From: Cellulomonas terrae
Lineage (GTDB): Bacteria; Actinomycetota; Actinomycetes; Actinomycetales; Cellulomonadaceae
DNA: 64,000 bases
Assembly (NCBI RefSeq): GCF_007990265.1
Contig: NZ_BJWH01000009.1
Span: forward strand, 81,259 to 145,258
Direction of reading: 5' to 3'
Each line of letters begins with the position of its first letter. Within the stretch, counting starts at the first letter, position 1. This document shows positions 7,691 to 15,439 of the stretch, one piece after another. A model generated the notes under the pieces. The model ran no database searches, was not told the origin of the DNA, and saw only the letters and a program-made list of their open reading frames with translations. Position numbers and translations under genes: made by a program.

Positions 7691-8169
7691 GGTGGGACTG
7701 GCGGCCGCCCCTGGGCTTCGTCATCGGTGCCGTCACGTGCCTGGCGGGCGGGCTCACGGCGGCGTCGTCGGGGCTCGTCGGTCTGCTCGTCGCGGCGGTC
7801 GTGCTGCTGCTCACGCGGCTCGACGGCGCACCCGACCCCGGTTGGGAGCGCAGGCACTACGACCGCCGGCACGGTGCCCGCGGGGAGGTGCAGGACCTCG
7901 CGTGGGCGATGGTCGGCCGGGACGGGCGGGTGGGTGAACGCGCCCTGCGGCAGCTGCGCGACGTGGCGCGGAGCAGGCTCGCGCGGCACGGACGCGCGAT
8001 CGACGACGCCGACATCGAGCAGGTCCTCGGCGCGCGCGCCCACCGCACCCTGACCCGCACCCGGTCGCCGCTGCCGAGCGTCGCCGACCTGCGGCACACC
8101 CTCGACGTGCTCGACCGCCTCGGACCGAGGCGCACACCGACCGACGACCCTGGGAGCCCCCCGTCATGA
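7687..8169 (+). CDS. Small membrane protein of the MoxR operon (160 aa)
   Basis: The 160-residue product has two closely packed hydrophobic segments at residues 9-45 (FVIGAVTCLAGGLTAASSGL, VGLLVAAVVLLLTRL). A charged cytosolic domain follows, rich in Arg, with DLAWAMVGRDGRVGERALRQ. I recognise no named domain; comparable genes often lie between DUF4129 and moxR in actinobacterial operons. It overlaps its neighbours by four bases on both sides, so translation is probably coupled with DUF4129 and MoxR, and it likely belongs to the same membrane complex. Function unknown. Confidence 0.8.
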   Translation: MRWDWRPPLGFVIGAVTCLAGGLTAASSGLVGLLVAAVVLLLTRLDGAPDPGWERRHYDRRHGARGEVQDLAWAMVGRDGRVGERALRQLRDVARSRLARHGRAIDDADIEQVLGARAHRTLTRTRSPLPSVADLRHTLDVLDRLGPRRTPTDDPGSPPS

Positions 8170-9146
8170 CCGAGCAGCCCACCACCCTGACCGTCGCGCA
8201 GGTCGCGGACCGCGGGAGCGCGGTGCTCGACGAGGTCGCGACGCTCGTCGTCGGCATGCGCGAGCCGCTGAAGGTCGCGCTCGCGGCCATCCTCGGCGGC
8301 GGGCACGTCCTGTTCGAGGACGTGCCCGGGCTGGGCAAGACGCTGGCGGCCAGGAGCCTGGCGACCGCGCTGGGCCTGTCGTTCCGGCGCGTGCAGTGCA
8401 CCCCCGACCTGCTGCCGTCGGACATCACCGGGTCGAGCGTCTTCGACCCGGCGACGGCGTCGTTCGCGTTCCGGCCCGGCCCGGTGTTCGCCGGGCTGCT
8501 CCTCGCCGACGAGATCAACCGGACCGCCCCGAAGACGCAGTCGGCCCTGCTGGAGGCGATGGCCGAGCGGCAGGTCACGGTCGACGGCGAGACGTACCCG
8601 CTGCCCGACCCGTTCCACGTCGTCGCCACGTCGAACCCCGTCGAGTACGAGGGCACGTACCCGCTGCCGGAGGCGCAGCTCGACCGGTTCATGGTCCGCG
8701 TCGCGGTCGGCTACCCCGAGCGCGACGCCGAGGTCGACGTGCTGTCCCGTCGGCTCGCCCGCCGGCAGGAGATGGGGTCGGTGCGGACCGTCGTCGACGC
8801 CGCTACGCTGCGCTCGATGCAGGCCGGCGTCGAGGCCGTGACGGTCGACGGCGACATCCTGCGGTACTGCGTCGACCTCGCCGCGGCCACCCGCGCGCAC
8901 GACGCCGTCGAGGTGGGTGCCTCGCCGCGCGGGTCGCAGGCCCTGGTGCTCGTCGCGCGGTCGCTCGCGGTGCTGTCCGGCCGGGACTTTGTGACGCCCG
9001 AGGACGTCAAGGCCGTGGCGGTGCCCGCGCTGGCCCACCGGCTCTCGCTGACCCCGCAGGCGTGGGCGACGGGCGCGGCGCCGCAGAAGGTCGTCGCCGA
9101 CGTGCTGACGCACGTCGCGGGCCCGACGACGGCTCGGCGCACATGA
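8166..9146 (+). CDS. moxR: MoxR-family AAA+ ATPase
   Basis: Cytosolic AAA+ chaperone of the MoxR group, 326 residues, typical length. Walker A is FEDVPGLGKT (about residues 50-62). Walker B with the adjacent Asn is LLLADEINRTAPKTQ (112-126), followed by ALLEAMAERQVTV. Sensor 1 is VVATSNPVEYEGTYPLPEAQLDRF, read across 157-180, with the LDRF arginine-finger region. The C-terminal lid domain has SPRGSQALVLVARSLA and VKAVAVPALAHRLSL. MoxR ATPases act with DUF58/von Willebrand-like partners to remodel or insert cofactors into protein complexes. The next gene is such a partner, and the ATGA overlap supports stoichiometric expression. Confidence 0.95.
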   Translation: MTEQPTTLTVAQVADRGSAVLDEVATLVVGMREPLKVALAAILGGGHVLFEDVPGLGKTLAARSLATALGLSFRRVQCTPDLLPSDITGSSVFDPATASFAFRPGPVFAGLLLADEINRTAPKTQSALLEAMAERQVTVDGETYPLPDPFHVVATSNPVEYEGTYPLPEAQLDRFMVRVAVGYPERDAEVDVLSRRLARRQEMGSVRTVVDAATLRSMQAGVEAVTVDGDILRYCVDLAAATRAHDAVEVGASPRGSQALVLVARSLAVLSGRDFVTPEDVKAVAVPALAHRLSLTPQAWATGAAPQKVVADVLTHVAGPTTARRT

Positions 9147-10414
9147 CCTGGGTGCGCTCGCGCGCGGCGACGGCCGGGGTCGCGGCCGGCGTGGCGCTGG
9201 TGGTGCTCGGTGCGCTGCTCGGGCGACCGGACGTCGCGGTCCTCGGTGCGGCTCCGCTGGTCGCCGGGGTGCGGGACTGGCGCCGACGTCCGTCGGTCGA
9301 CCCGACCGTGCGGCTGGAGGCGTCCGACGCGCCGCCGACCGCGGGCGCACTGCCCGCCGACGTGGTCGTCACGTCCCCGTCGGGCGTGCTCCTCGGGGCG
9401 CGCCGCGGGTCGCGCGTGCTGTTCGACGCGTGGGTGCAGGTCGACGGCACGCGTCGCCTCCCGATGGTCGTGCGCACCGTCCGCACCGGTCCGCAGGAGC
9501 TCGCCCTCGTCGACGTGCAGGGCGTCGGGCCCGGGGCCGCGAGCGTGTCCGAGCCCAGCCCGCCGGCGTCCCGCTCCGCCCTCGTGCTGCCCGCCCCGCG
9601 TCCCCTGGGCGAGCTGCCCCTGCCGCCGCGGCTGCGCGGGCTGACCGGCGCCCACGAGTCGCGGCGGCCCGGCGAGGGCGGGGGGCTGCGCGACGTGCAC
9701 CCGTTCGCGCCCGGCGACCGGCTGCGGCGGATCGACTGGCGCGTCACCGCGAAGCGGGCCCCTGACCTGCACGAGCTCTACGTCCGGCGCGAGCACGCGC
9801 TCGCGGAGGCGGTCGTCGTGCTCGTCGTCGACTCCCGCGACGACGTCGGCCCCGACCCCATGACGTGGCGCGGCTCGATCCCGCCGAGGGCCGACGAGCC
9901 CACGTCGCTCGACCTGGCGCGCCAGGCGGCGACATCGGCCGCGCAGGGCTTCCTCAACCTCGGCGACCGGGTGGGGCTCGACGACCTCGGCGCGGTGCGG
10001 CGACCGCTGCCGCCCGGTGGGGGTCGACGACAGCTCGACCGCATCCGGCACGCCCTCGCCCTGACGCGGCCCGAGGGGGACCCGCTGCGCCGCCTGCGGG
10101 CCCCGCAGATCCCGTCGGGCGCCCTGGTGATGCTCTTCTCGACGTTCCTCGACGACGAGGCCGCGCTCGTCGCCTCCGTGTGGCGCCGCGCCGGGCACCG
10201 CGTCGTCGCCGTCGACGTGCTGCCGACCCTGCGCGAGCGGCACCTCGGGGACCGGGAGCGGCTCGCGATGCGGATGATCCGGCTCGCGCGCGAGGACCGG
10301 CTGGCCGAGCTGGCGGACCTCGACATCGAGCTGGTGACGTGGCGGGAGTCGCCGGACGTGGCGCTCGCGTCGCTGGCTCGGCGGGCGCAGCGCCGGGCGG
10401 GGGCGGCGCGATGA
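9143..10414 (+). CDS. DUF58 domain protein, MoxR partner
   Basis: The 423-residue product has two N-terminal membrane helices (about 8-45). A beta-rich region follows, then the DUF58 core RPGEGGGLRDVHPFAPGDR at about 175-195, IDWRVTAKRAPDLHELYVRRE, and the von Willebrand-like strand VVVLVVDSRDDV. The later helices include GFLNLGDRVGLDDL, a degenerate MIDAS-like segment. DUF58 proteins are the usual membrane-bound partners of MoxR ATPases. ATG 9143 was chosen because it overlaps the MoxR stop and begins the first membrane helix; the longer upstream frame is only antisense-free open sequence over moxR. Confidence 0.92.
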   Translation: MTWVRSRAATAGVAAGVALVVLGALLGRPDVAVLGAAPLVAGVRDWRRRPSVDPTVRLEASDAPPTAGALPADVVVTSPSGVLLGARRGSRVLFDAWVQVDGTRRLPMVVRTVRTGPQELALVDVQGVGPGAASVSEPSPPASRSALVLPAPRPLGELPLPPRLRGLTGAHESRRPGEGGGLRDVHPFAPGDRLRRIDWRVTAKRAPDLHELYVRREHALAEAVVVLVVDSRDDVGPDPMTWRGSIPPRADEPTSLDLARQAATSAAQGFLNLGDRVGLDDLGAVRRPLPPGGGRRQLDRIRHALALTRPEGDPLRRLRAPQIPSGALVMLFSTFLDDEAALVASVWRRAGHRVVAVDVLPTLRERHLGDRERLAMRMIRLAREDRLAELADLDIELVTWRESPDVALASLARRAQRRAGAAR

Positions 10415-10923
10415 GCGAGGTGACCGTCGAGCTGGTCCGGCCGCTGCCGGCGTGGCTCCTGCGCGCGGTGGCCGGGTTGCTCGGCGCGGCGACCCTGCTG
10501 GTCGCGTTCGCCGGGACACGGCCCCACCCGCTGCTCGTCGCCGCGTTCGTGGCCTTGGTCGTCGCCACCGTGGTGGTCCCCGGCCTCGGCCTGGCTGCGC
10601 TCGTCGTCCTGGCCGCCGGGACCGGCGTGGTGGCCCATGACCCGCCCGCGCTGGGCGTCGTCATGGTGCTGGTCCTGCTGGTGCACCTGACGCTGTGGGC
10701 GGGCGCGCTCGCCGCGCGGACGTCGTGGCGGACGCGGGTCGAGCTCGGTGTCGTCGTGCACGGGCTGCGGGACGTGGCGGCCGTGCAGGTCGGGGCGCAG
10801 GTGCTGGCCGTGGTGGCGACGGTGCTCGCCGGTGTGACGCTCGGGGACGGCGACCTGTGGCGCGCCGTCGCGCTCGTCGCGGTCATCACCGCGGCGGCGC
10901 TGCTCCTGCCGCGGCAGCTCTAG
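10411..10923 (+). CDS. Polytopic membrane protein closing the MoxR operon (170 aa)
   Basis: ATG 10411 overlaps the DUF58 stop. The 170 residues are almost entirely hydrophobic, with about five predicted helices, for example LLRAVAGLLGAATLLVAFAG, PLLVAAFVALVVATVVVPG and VMVLVLLVHLTLWAGALAA. No catalytic residues or named domain are visible. As the last gene of the DUF4129-MoxR-DUF58 set it probably serves the same membrane complex. Its TAG shares the tetranucleotide CTAG (10920-10923) with the stop of the convergent EamA gene. Confidence 0.8.
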   Translation: MSEVTVELVRPLPAWLLRAVAGLLGAATLLVAFAGTRPHPLLVAAFVALVVATVVVPGLGLAALVVLAAGTGVVAHDPPALGVVMVLVLLVHLTLWAGALAARTSWRTRVELGVVVHGLRDVAAVQVGAQVLAVVATVLAGVTLGDGDLWRAVALVAVITAAALLLPRQL

Positions 10924-11876
10924 GTGGCGACGGTGTCGGGCAGCATCGCGCGATCGCGCCCGCTGCGGGCCGTCTCGGCCAGGATCACGCCGCCGATGAC
11001 CACCGCCCCGCCCACCAGCTGCACCGGCGTCATCGACTCGCCCAGCACCACCCACGCGGTCGCCGACGCCGCCACCGGCTCCACCATCCCGAGCAGCCCC
11101 GCCCGGGCCGCCCCGACCCGCTGGATCCCCACCAAGAACATCAGGTAGGGCGCGACGGTGCCCAGCAGGATGATCCAGACGACGAACACCCACATGGGCG
11201 GGTCGAGCGCGGTCCCGGGGACGGGGACGTCGCTGCCGAGGGTGCTGGTCGGGAAGGTCCACAGCGGCTGCAGGACCACCCAGAACAGGGCCGCGAAGCC
11301 GAGCGACCACGCGTGGGTGGTCAAGGGGTCGCGCGTCGTGAGCAGGCGGTCACCGAGCAGGTAGTACGTGGCCAGCGCGACGGACGCCCCGACGGCGGCG
11401 AGCAGCCCGACCGCGTCGAGCGTGACGTCGTCGCCCACCTGCGCGACGAGCGTGAGCCCCGCGAGGCACGCCGCCAGAGCCCACCAGACCCGCTCCCGCA
11501 CCTGCTCCCGGAACACGAACCGCGCCCAGAGCGCGACGATGAGCGGCGCGGTGTACTCGATCAGCAGCGCCAGCCCGACGGGCAGCCGGCTGATGGCGAC
11601 CAGGTAGAACCACTGCACCAGCGCCACGCCGACGACGCCGAGCAGGGCCAGCACGGCGACCTCGCGGCGGCTCGTCGGCCGGAGCCTGCGCGGGGACACG
11701 ACGAGCGCGGCGGCGACGAGCACGACCGCCGACCCGAGGCAGCGCAGCTCGACCAGGCGGGTGGGGCCGAGGCCCGCGTCCATCGCCAGCTTGGCGACCG
11801 TCCCGTTGACGGCGAACAGGAGCGAGCCGGCGACCACGGCGAGCACACCGAGCGCGGAGGAGGTGGGCCGTGGCAC
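10920..11876 (-). CDS. EamA/DMT-family transporter
   Basis: The 318-residue product is an inner-membrane protein with ten predicted helices in two five-helix EamA repeats. The first begins GVLAVVAGSLLFAVNGTVAK. The second covers the later half (GLLAAVGASVALATYYLLGD, LGTVAPYLMFLVGIQRVGAARAG). The closing motif EPVAASATAWVVLGESMTPVQ is typical of the drug/metabolite transporter superfamily. The substrate cannot be read from sequence; amino acids or small metabolites are usual. GTG 11876 is chosen because the first membrane helix follows at once. No Shine-Dalgarno is seen, and a perfect palindrome lies 5 bp upstream, so the transcript may be leaderless or short-leadered. Confidence 0.88.
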   Translation of the reverse strand: MPRPTSSALGVLAVVAGSLLFAVNGTVAKLAMDAGLGPTRLVELRCLGSAVVLVAAALVVSPRRLRPTSRREVAVLALLGVVGVALVQWFYLVAISRLPVGLALLIEYTAPLIVALWARFVFREQVRERVWWALAACLAGLTLVAQVGDDVTLDAVGLLAAVGASVALATYYLLGDRLLTTRDPLTTHAWSLGFAALFWVVLQPLWTFPTSTLGSDVPVPGTALDPPMWVFVVWIILLGTVAPYLMFLVGIQRVGAARAGLLGMVEPVAASATAWVVLGESMTPVQLVGGAVVIGGVILAETARSGRDRAMLPDTVAT

Positions 11877-11880
11877 CGCG

Positions 11881-11895
11881 CGATCGTAACGATCG
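11881..11895. promoter_or_regulatory. Palindrome at the EamA start, possible operator
   Basis: CGATCGT-A-ACGATCG is a perfect 7-1-7 inverted repeat placed 5 bp upstream of the EamA GTG and 72 bp upstream of the divergent 11967 gene. The position suits a repressor site or promoter overlap for either gene. Nothing identifies the regulator. Confidence 0.4.
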
Positions 11896-11966
11896 AGCCG
11901 CCCACAGCCCCGCACCCCCCACAGGTGCCCGACCGCCGGCGCACCCTCGTTCGTAGCGTCTCGGCC

Positions 11967-12194
11967 ATGCCTCGTGCCGACGGTCTGCCCCTGGTCCTGC
12001 GAGCGCTCGACGACGTCGAGAGCGCGTCCCGGTCGCTGCGCGGCGCCGCGACGATGTCGTGGACGTCCGAGGCGGCGGACCGGTTCCGCACCGCCCTCGA
12101 CGAGGCGCACGGCTGTGTGTACGCGGTGCAGGTCTCGGTCGAGCGGACCGTGCAGCCGGTCGCCGCGGCCGACCTCGGGACGGTGGGCCTGTGA
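11967..12194 (+). CDS. Small WXG100-like protein (75 aa)
   Basis: The 75-residue product is short, helical and lacks a signal peptide. A helix-turn-helix-like plan has MSWTSEAADRFRTALDEAHG around the middle, where a W-x-S element lies between two amphipathic helices. This recalls WXG100/ESX-type small secreted proteins, though it is shorter than the usual 95-100 residues and the match is by pattern only. The stop overlaps the GTG of the next gene (GTGA at 12191), whose product is a lipase-fold protein with its own helical N-terminus, so the two are probably functional partners. Confidence 0.65.
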   Translation: MPRADGLPLVLRALDDVESASRSLRGAATMSWTSEAADRFRTALDEAHGCVYAVQVSVERTVQPVAAADLGTVGL

Positions 12195-13687
12195 GCGAGC
12201 ACCCGAGCAGCGGGTACCGCGTCGTCGGCGGTCCCGGGCCGACGGTCGCCGACCTGGAGGAGCTCGCGTACACGTGCCGGCTGCTTGAGGACGCGGCCGC
12301 CCGGCTCGACACCGCTTCCTGGACGCTGATGCGGGCGGCGCAGTCGTGCGACCCGCTGAGCCCGACCGGGATCGAGGCGCGGCGGGTCCTGACCGCAGTG
12401 TGCGAGGGGTCCAGGTCGCCGTGGCGGGCTGCCGACCGCCTGCGCGAGCTGGCGGCTGCGCTGCGACGCACGATCGAGCTGTACACGGAGGCCGAGTCGT
12501 TCGCGCACCGGGCGCTGCGCGGCGGGATCGTCGCGGTGTCGAGCGAGCTCGGGGAGCGGCCGCTCCTGGCGGGGATCCTGGCAGCGGCTGGGACGGTGGC
12601 CGTCGCAGGGGTGGCGGGCGCCGTGATCGCCGGCAGCGCCGTGCGGTCGGCGGTGCTCCGGCGGCCGGACCCCTTCCTGCCTCTGCTCAAGCAGGGCGTG
12701 CATCGCCTCGTGGAGTGGGTACCGGGTGCCTTCACGGCCGATGATCGCGTCGAGCTGCAGATGCTCGCGCTCGGTTCGTTCGTTCGTTCGGCCGCTCCCG
12801 GGCGGCAGATCCCGACCCTGCGACCGGTTCCTGAGGGTGCCGGCCATCTGTTCGGACTCGTGCCGCCCGCCGGGCCCACCGCCGTGCTCCTGCGCGCGAA
12901 CCCGCCCCAGCTCCCCGCGCCGCGGAGCGTGGCGGAGGTCCTCGACAACGTTGCGCTCAGCTACGACAACGGGGGTGCCCCGCACTCGCTGGCCGTGCCC
13001 GAGGGTGTGGTCTCCGTGCAGATGCTCACCCACCCGGACGGCACCCGGTCGTGGGTGATCGAGATCCCCGGTACGGAGGACTGGGGCCTCAACGGCTGCA
13101 ACCCGTTGGACGCGACGACCGACGGCCGTCTCCTGGCGGCGCTGGCCGACGACATGACGGACGCGGTGCTCGACGCGATGCGGCTGTCCGGCATCGGGCC
13201 GGACGAGCCGGTCATGCTGGCCGGCCACAGCCTGGGCGGGATGGTCGCCATGTCGGTCGCGGCGGCCGTCGGTGGGGCGTACTCGGTGCGAGCCGTCGTG
13301 ACGGCCGGTGCGCCGGACATCCCCCGGCCGGTGCCGTCGGGGGTCCAGGTGCGCCACTACCGGCACGACGAGGACGTCGTCCCCCAGTTGGACGGCACGC
13401 CCAACCAGACGAGCGCGAGCGTCACGGTGGTGACCAGGGACCTGGCGACCAGCGGCGGGCCGGCGGCCCCGACCCTCGTCGAGGCGCACGCGATGAGTCG
13501 CTACGTGGAGACCGCGGACGAAGCCGAGAAGGAGCTGGCGGGGATCCCGGGCATGCGGGCGTTCGACGCGGCCGCCCGGGACGTGCTCGGGCCGGAGGGG
13601 ACGACGGCGGTCACGCGGCAGTTCCAGGTGACGCGGGACCCGGCCGTCGTCGCCGCGCAACCGCCACGGCTCTGGCCTAGTAGCTGA
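12191..13687 (+). CDS. Lipase-fold (alpha/beta hydrolase) protein with helical N-terminal domain
   Basis: The 498-residue product has three parts. Residues 1-115 are helical and Ala/Arg-rich, like a WXG/LXG-type adaptor. A hydrophobic Gly/Ala segment follows at about 122-150 (LLAGILAAAGTVAVAGVAGA). The last part is an alpha/beta hydrolase domain with the nucleophile elbow GHSLGG (Ser near residue 346) and a later RHDEDVVPQL acid segment; HAMSRY may supply the His. The fold is that of class-3 or PGAP1-like lipases. Coupling to the small WXG-like gene suggests a secreted or surface lipase, but no classical signal peptide is present. GTG 12191 overlaps the preceding stop. The 3' end overlaps the convergent holin-fold gene by 11 bp. 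Confidence 0.8.
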   Translation: MSEHPSSGYRVVGGPGPTVADLEELAYTCRLLEDAAARLDTASWTLMRAAQSCDPLSPTGIEARRVLTAVCEGSRSPWRAADRLRELAAALRRTIELYTEAESFAHRALRGGIVAVSSELGERPLLAGILAAAGTVAVAGVAGAVIAGSAVRSAVLRRPDPFLPLLKQGVHRLVEWVPGAFTADDRVELQMLALGSFVRSAAPGRQIPTLRPVPEGAGHLFGLVPPAGPTAVLLRANPPQLPAPRSVAEVLDNVALSYDNGGAPHSLAVPEGVVSVQMLTHPDGTRSWVIEIPGTEDWGLNGCNPLDATTDGRLLAALADDMTDAVLDAMRLSGIGPDEPVMLAGHSLGGMVAMSVAAAVGGAYSVRAVVTAGAPDIPRPVPSGVQVRHYRHDEDVVPQLDGTPNQTSASVTVVTRDLATSGGPAAPTLVEAHAMSRYVETADEAEKELAGIPGMRAFDAAARDVLGPEGTTAVTRQFQVTRDPAVVAAQPPRLWPSS

Positions 13688-14087
13688 CCTCGGTGGACGA
13701 GGAGCGCTCCACGCGCGGGCCGGGGATGAGGACGGAGAGGACCAGGCTGACGATCGAGATGATGATGGCGGCCCAGCACGCGACGCCGAAGTTGTCGATC
13801 CGCAGTCCCCAGTCCGTCGCCTCGGTGATCCACGCGGTGAGCATGAGCATGAGGGCGTTCACGATGATGGTGAACAGGCCGAGGGTCAGGATGTACAGCG
13901 GGATCGAGATGAACGCGACGATCGGCTTGACGATGGCGTTCACCAGGCCGAACACGAGCGCGATGAGCAGGATGACGCCGAGCGTCTCCCAGTTGCTGTC
14001 CCCGCCGACGATCGACAGGCCGGGCAGGATCAGCGTCGCGAACCAGATGGCGACGGCGTTGATGAGCACGCGGACGAGGAAGGCCAT
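13677..14087 (-). CDS. Phage-holin-fold (4-TM) membrane protein
   Basis: The 136-residue product has four membrane helices and matches the chromosomal 'phage holin family / mycobacterial 4 TMS' group. It contains NAVAIWFATLILPGLSI, LGVILLIALVFGLVNAIVKP, a central PLYILTLGLFTIIVNALML, and CWAAIIISIVSLVLSVLIPG. The GLVNAIVKPI...P...LTLG...NA spacing is the family hallmark. Despite the name, these are ordinary chromosomal membrane proteins of unknown role, and no phage gene is nearby. ATG 14087 was chosen because the first helix starts there. Confidence 0.88.
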   Translation of the reverse strand: MAFLVRVLINAVAIWFATLILPGLSIVGGDSNWETLGVILLIALVFGLVNAIVKPIVAFISIPLYILTLGLFTIIVNALMLMLTAWITEATDWGLRIDNFGVACWAAIIISIVSLVLSVLIPGPRVERSSSTEVSY

Positions 14088-14214
14088 GCACCGATCCTGC
14101 CACCGGCGGCCGGGCCCCGTCCCGCGGCGCGCTGTCGGGTTCGTCCCCTCCGGCGGCACGGTCGGGTGGCGTCCGCTCCGCGGTGCCCGCGGCGGGCGGT
14201 GGCATGCTGAGCCC

Positions 14215-15282
14215 GTGACCCGCGTCCCCCTGCGTCCGGCCCTGGCAGACCTGCCGCCCTACGTCCCCGGGGCCCGCGTCCCCGTCGGCGCCGCGGCGTT
14301 CAAGCTGTCCTCCAACGAGAACCCGTACCCGCCCCTGCCGTCGGTGGTGCTCGCCATCTCCGACGCGGCCGAGGACATCAACCGGTACCCGGACATGTAC
14401 GCCACCGAGCTGGTCGGGGCCATCGCGGCGTCGCTGCAGGTGGCGCCCGAGAACATCGTGGCCGGGTGCGGCTCCGTCGCGGTGCTCGGGCACGTGCTGA
14501 CCGCGGTGTGCCAGCCGGACGACGAGGTGGTCGTACCGTGGCGCTCGTTCGAGGCGTACCCGATCGCGGTGACGCTCGCGGGTGCCCGGGGCGTGCACGT
14601 CCCGGTGGGCGAGGACGGGCGGCTCGACCTGGAGGCGATGGCCGCGGCCGTCACCGAGCGGACCAAGGTCGTGCTGGTGTGCACGCCCAACAACCCGACC
14701 GGCCCTGCGGTCCACGCCGACGAGCTGGCCACGTTCCTGGCGGCGGTGCCCAAGGACGTGCTCGTCGTGCTCGACGAGGCCTACGTCGAGTTCGTCCGCG
14801 ACCCGGAGGCGCCCGACGGCCTGGCCGTCTTCGCCGACCACCCGAACGTGGTGCTGCTGCGCACGTTCTCGAAGGCGTTCGGGCTGGCCGGTCTCCGGGT
14901 CGGCTACGCGGTCGCGCGTCCTCGCCTCGCGGCGGGGATCCGGGCGGCGTCCACCCCGTTCGGCGTCTCCCACGTCGGCCAGCTCGCCGCGCTCGCGTCG
15001 CTGCGTGCGACGGTCGAGCTCATGACCAGGGTGGAGGCGATCGTCACCGAGCGTGCTCGGCTGCTGGCCGGACTGCGGAGCCAGGGCTGGACCGTCCCGG
15101 ACAGCCAGGCCAACTTCGTCTGGCTGCCGCTGGGCGACCACGCGGCGGCGTTCGCGGAGCGCTCCGGGCGCGCCGGGGTGCTCGTGCGCCCGTTCCAGGG
15201 GGACGGGGTCCGGGTGAGCGTCGGGGAGCCCGAGGCGACCGACCTGCTCCTGGAGATCACCGGGGAGTGGCTCGCGCGCTGA
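14215..15282 (+). CDS. pat: Aromatic / histidinol-phosphate aminotransferase (fold type I, PLP)
   Basis: The 355-residue product is cytosolic and PLP-dependent. It has the SNENPYPPLP substrate loop, INRYPDM, the GCGSVAVLGHVL phosphate-binding turn, CTPNNPTGP, the VLDEAYVEF cofactor Asp/Tyr segment, and FSKAFGLAGLRVGY with the PLP lysine (near residue 222). The combination of FKLSSNE, PLPSV and ENIVAGCGSVA matches the actinobacterial Pat group, which transaminates phenylpyruvate and related acids and is often annotated HisC2. No his gene is nearby. The following operon encodes a 2-oxoacid dehydrogenase, which would fit amino-acid catabolism. GTG 14215 precedes the conserved LRPALADLPPYVPG. Confidence 0.85.
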   Translation: MTRVPLRPALADLPPYVPGARVPVGAAAFKLSSNENPYPPLPSVVLAISDAAEDINRYPDMYATELVGAIAASLQVAPENIVAGCGSVAVLGHVLTAVCQPDDEVVVPWRSFEAYPIAVTLAGARGVHVPVGEDGRLDLEAMAAAVTERTKVVLVCTPNNPTGPAVHADELATFLAAVPKDVLVVLDEAYVEFVRDPEAPDGLAVFADHPNVVLLRTFSKAFGLAGLRVGYAVARPRLAAGIRAASTPFGVSHVGQLAALASLRATVELMTRVEAIVTERARLLAGLRSQGWTVPDSQANFVWLPLGDHAAAFAERSGRAGVLVRPFQGDGVRVSVGEPEATDLLLEITGEWLAR

Positions 15283-15305
15283 GCGGGTGGGGGGTGGTGT
15301 GGAGA

Positions 15306-15338
15306 CCCGACAAGGGCGCACGCTGAGGCTTGTCCGGG
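15306..15338 (+). terminator. Hairpin after the aminotransferase gene
   Basis: Arms cccgacaag (15306-15314) and cttgtccggg (15329-15338) pair with one bulge around a 14-nt loop, 24 bp after the pat stop. No T-run follows. It would separate pat from the dehydrogenase operon. Confidence 0.5.
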
Positions 15339-15350
15339 TACTTCTCGCGC

Positions 15351-15385
15351 AACCTACGGTGCCGTAGCCTACGCTGTCGTAGGTT
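15351..15385. promoter_or_regulatory. Tandem CTACG-N4-CGTAG operator before the dehydrogenase operon
   Basis: Four half-sites are arranged as two identical inverted repeats 1 bp apart: CTACG-gtgc-CGTAG at 15354-15367 and CTACG-ctgt-CGTAG at 15369-15382. Longer AACCTACG/CGTAGGTT arms flank the whole 35 bp. The array lies 55 bp upstream of the E1alpha GTG, overlapping the expected promoter. This is the layout of a repressor that binds as two dimers, as many TetR-family proteins do. Confidence 0.65.
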
Positions 15386-15439
15386 TCGAGCCTCACCCCG
15401 GCGCGGCCCACCCGCCGCTGCACCGAGAAGGAGAACCGC

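Noticed and set aside
13677..14087. Prophage remnant suggested by the holin-fold gene
   Set aside because: This holin-like family is an ordinary chromosomal membrane protein group in actinobacteria, and no other phage gene is present.
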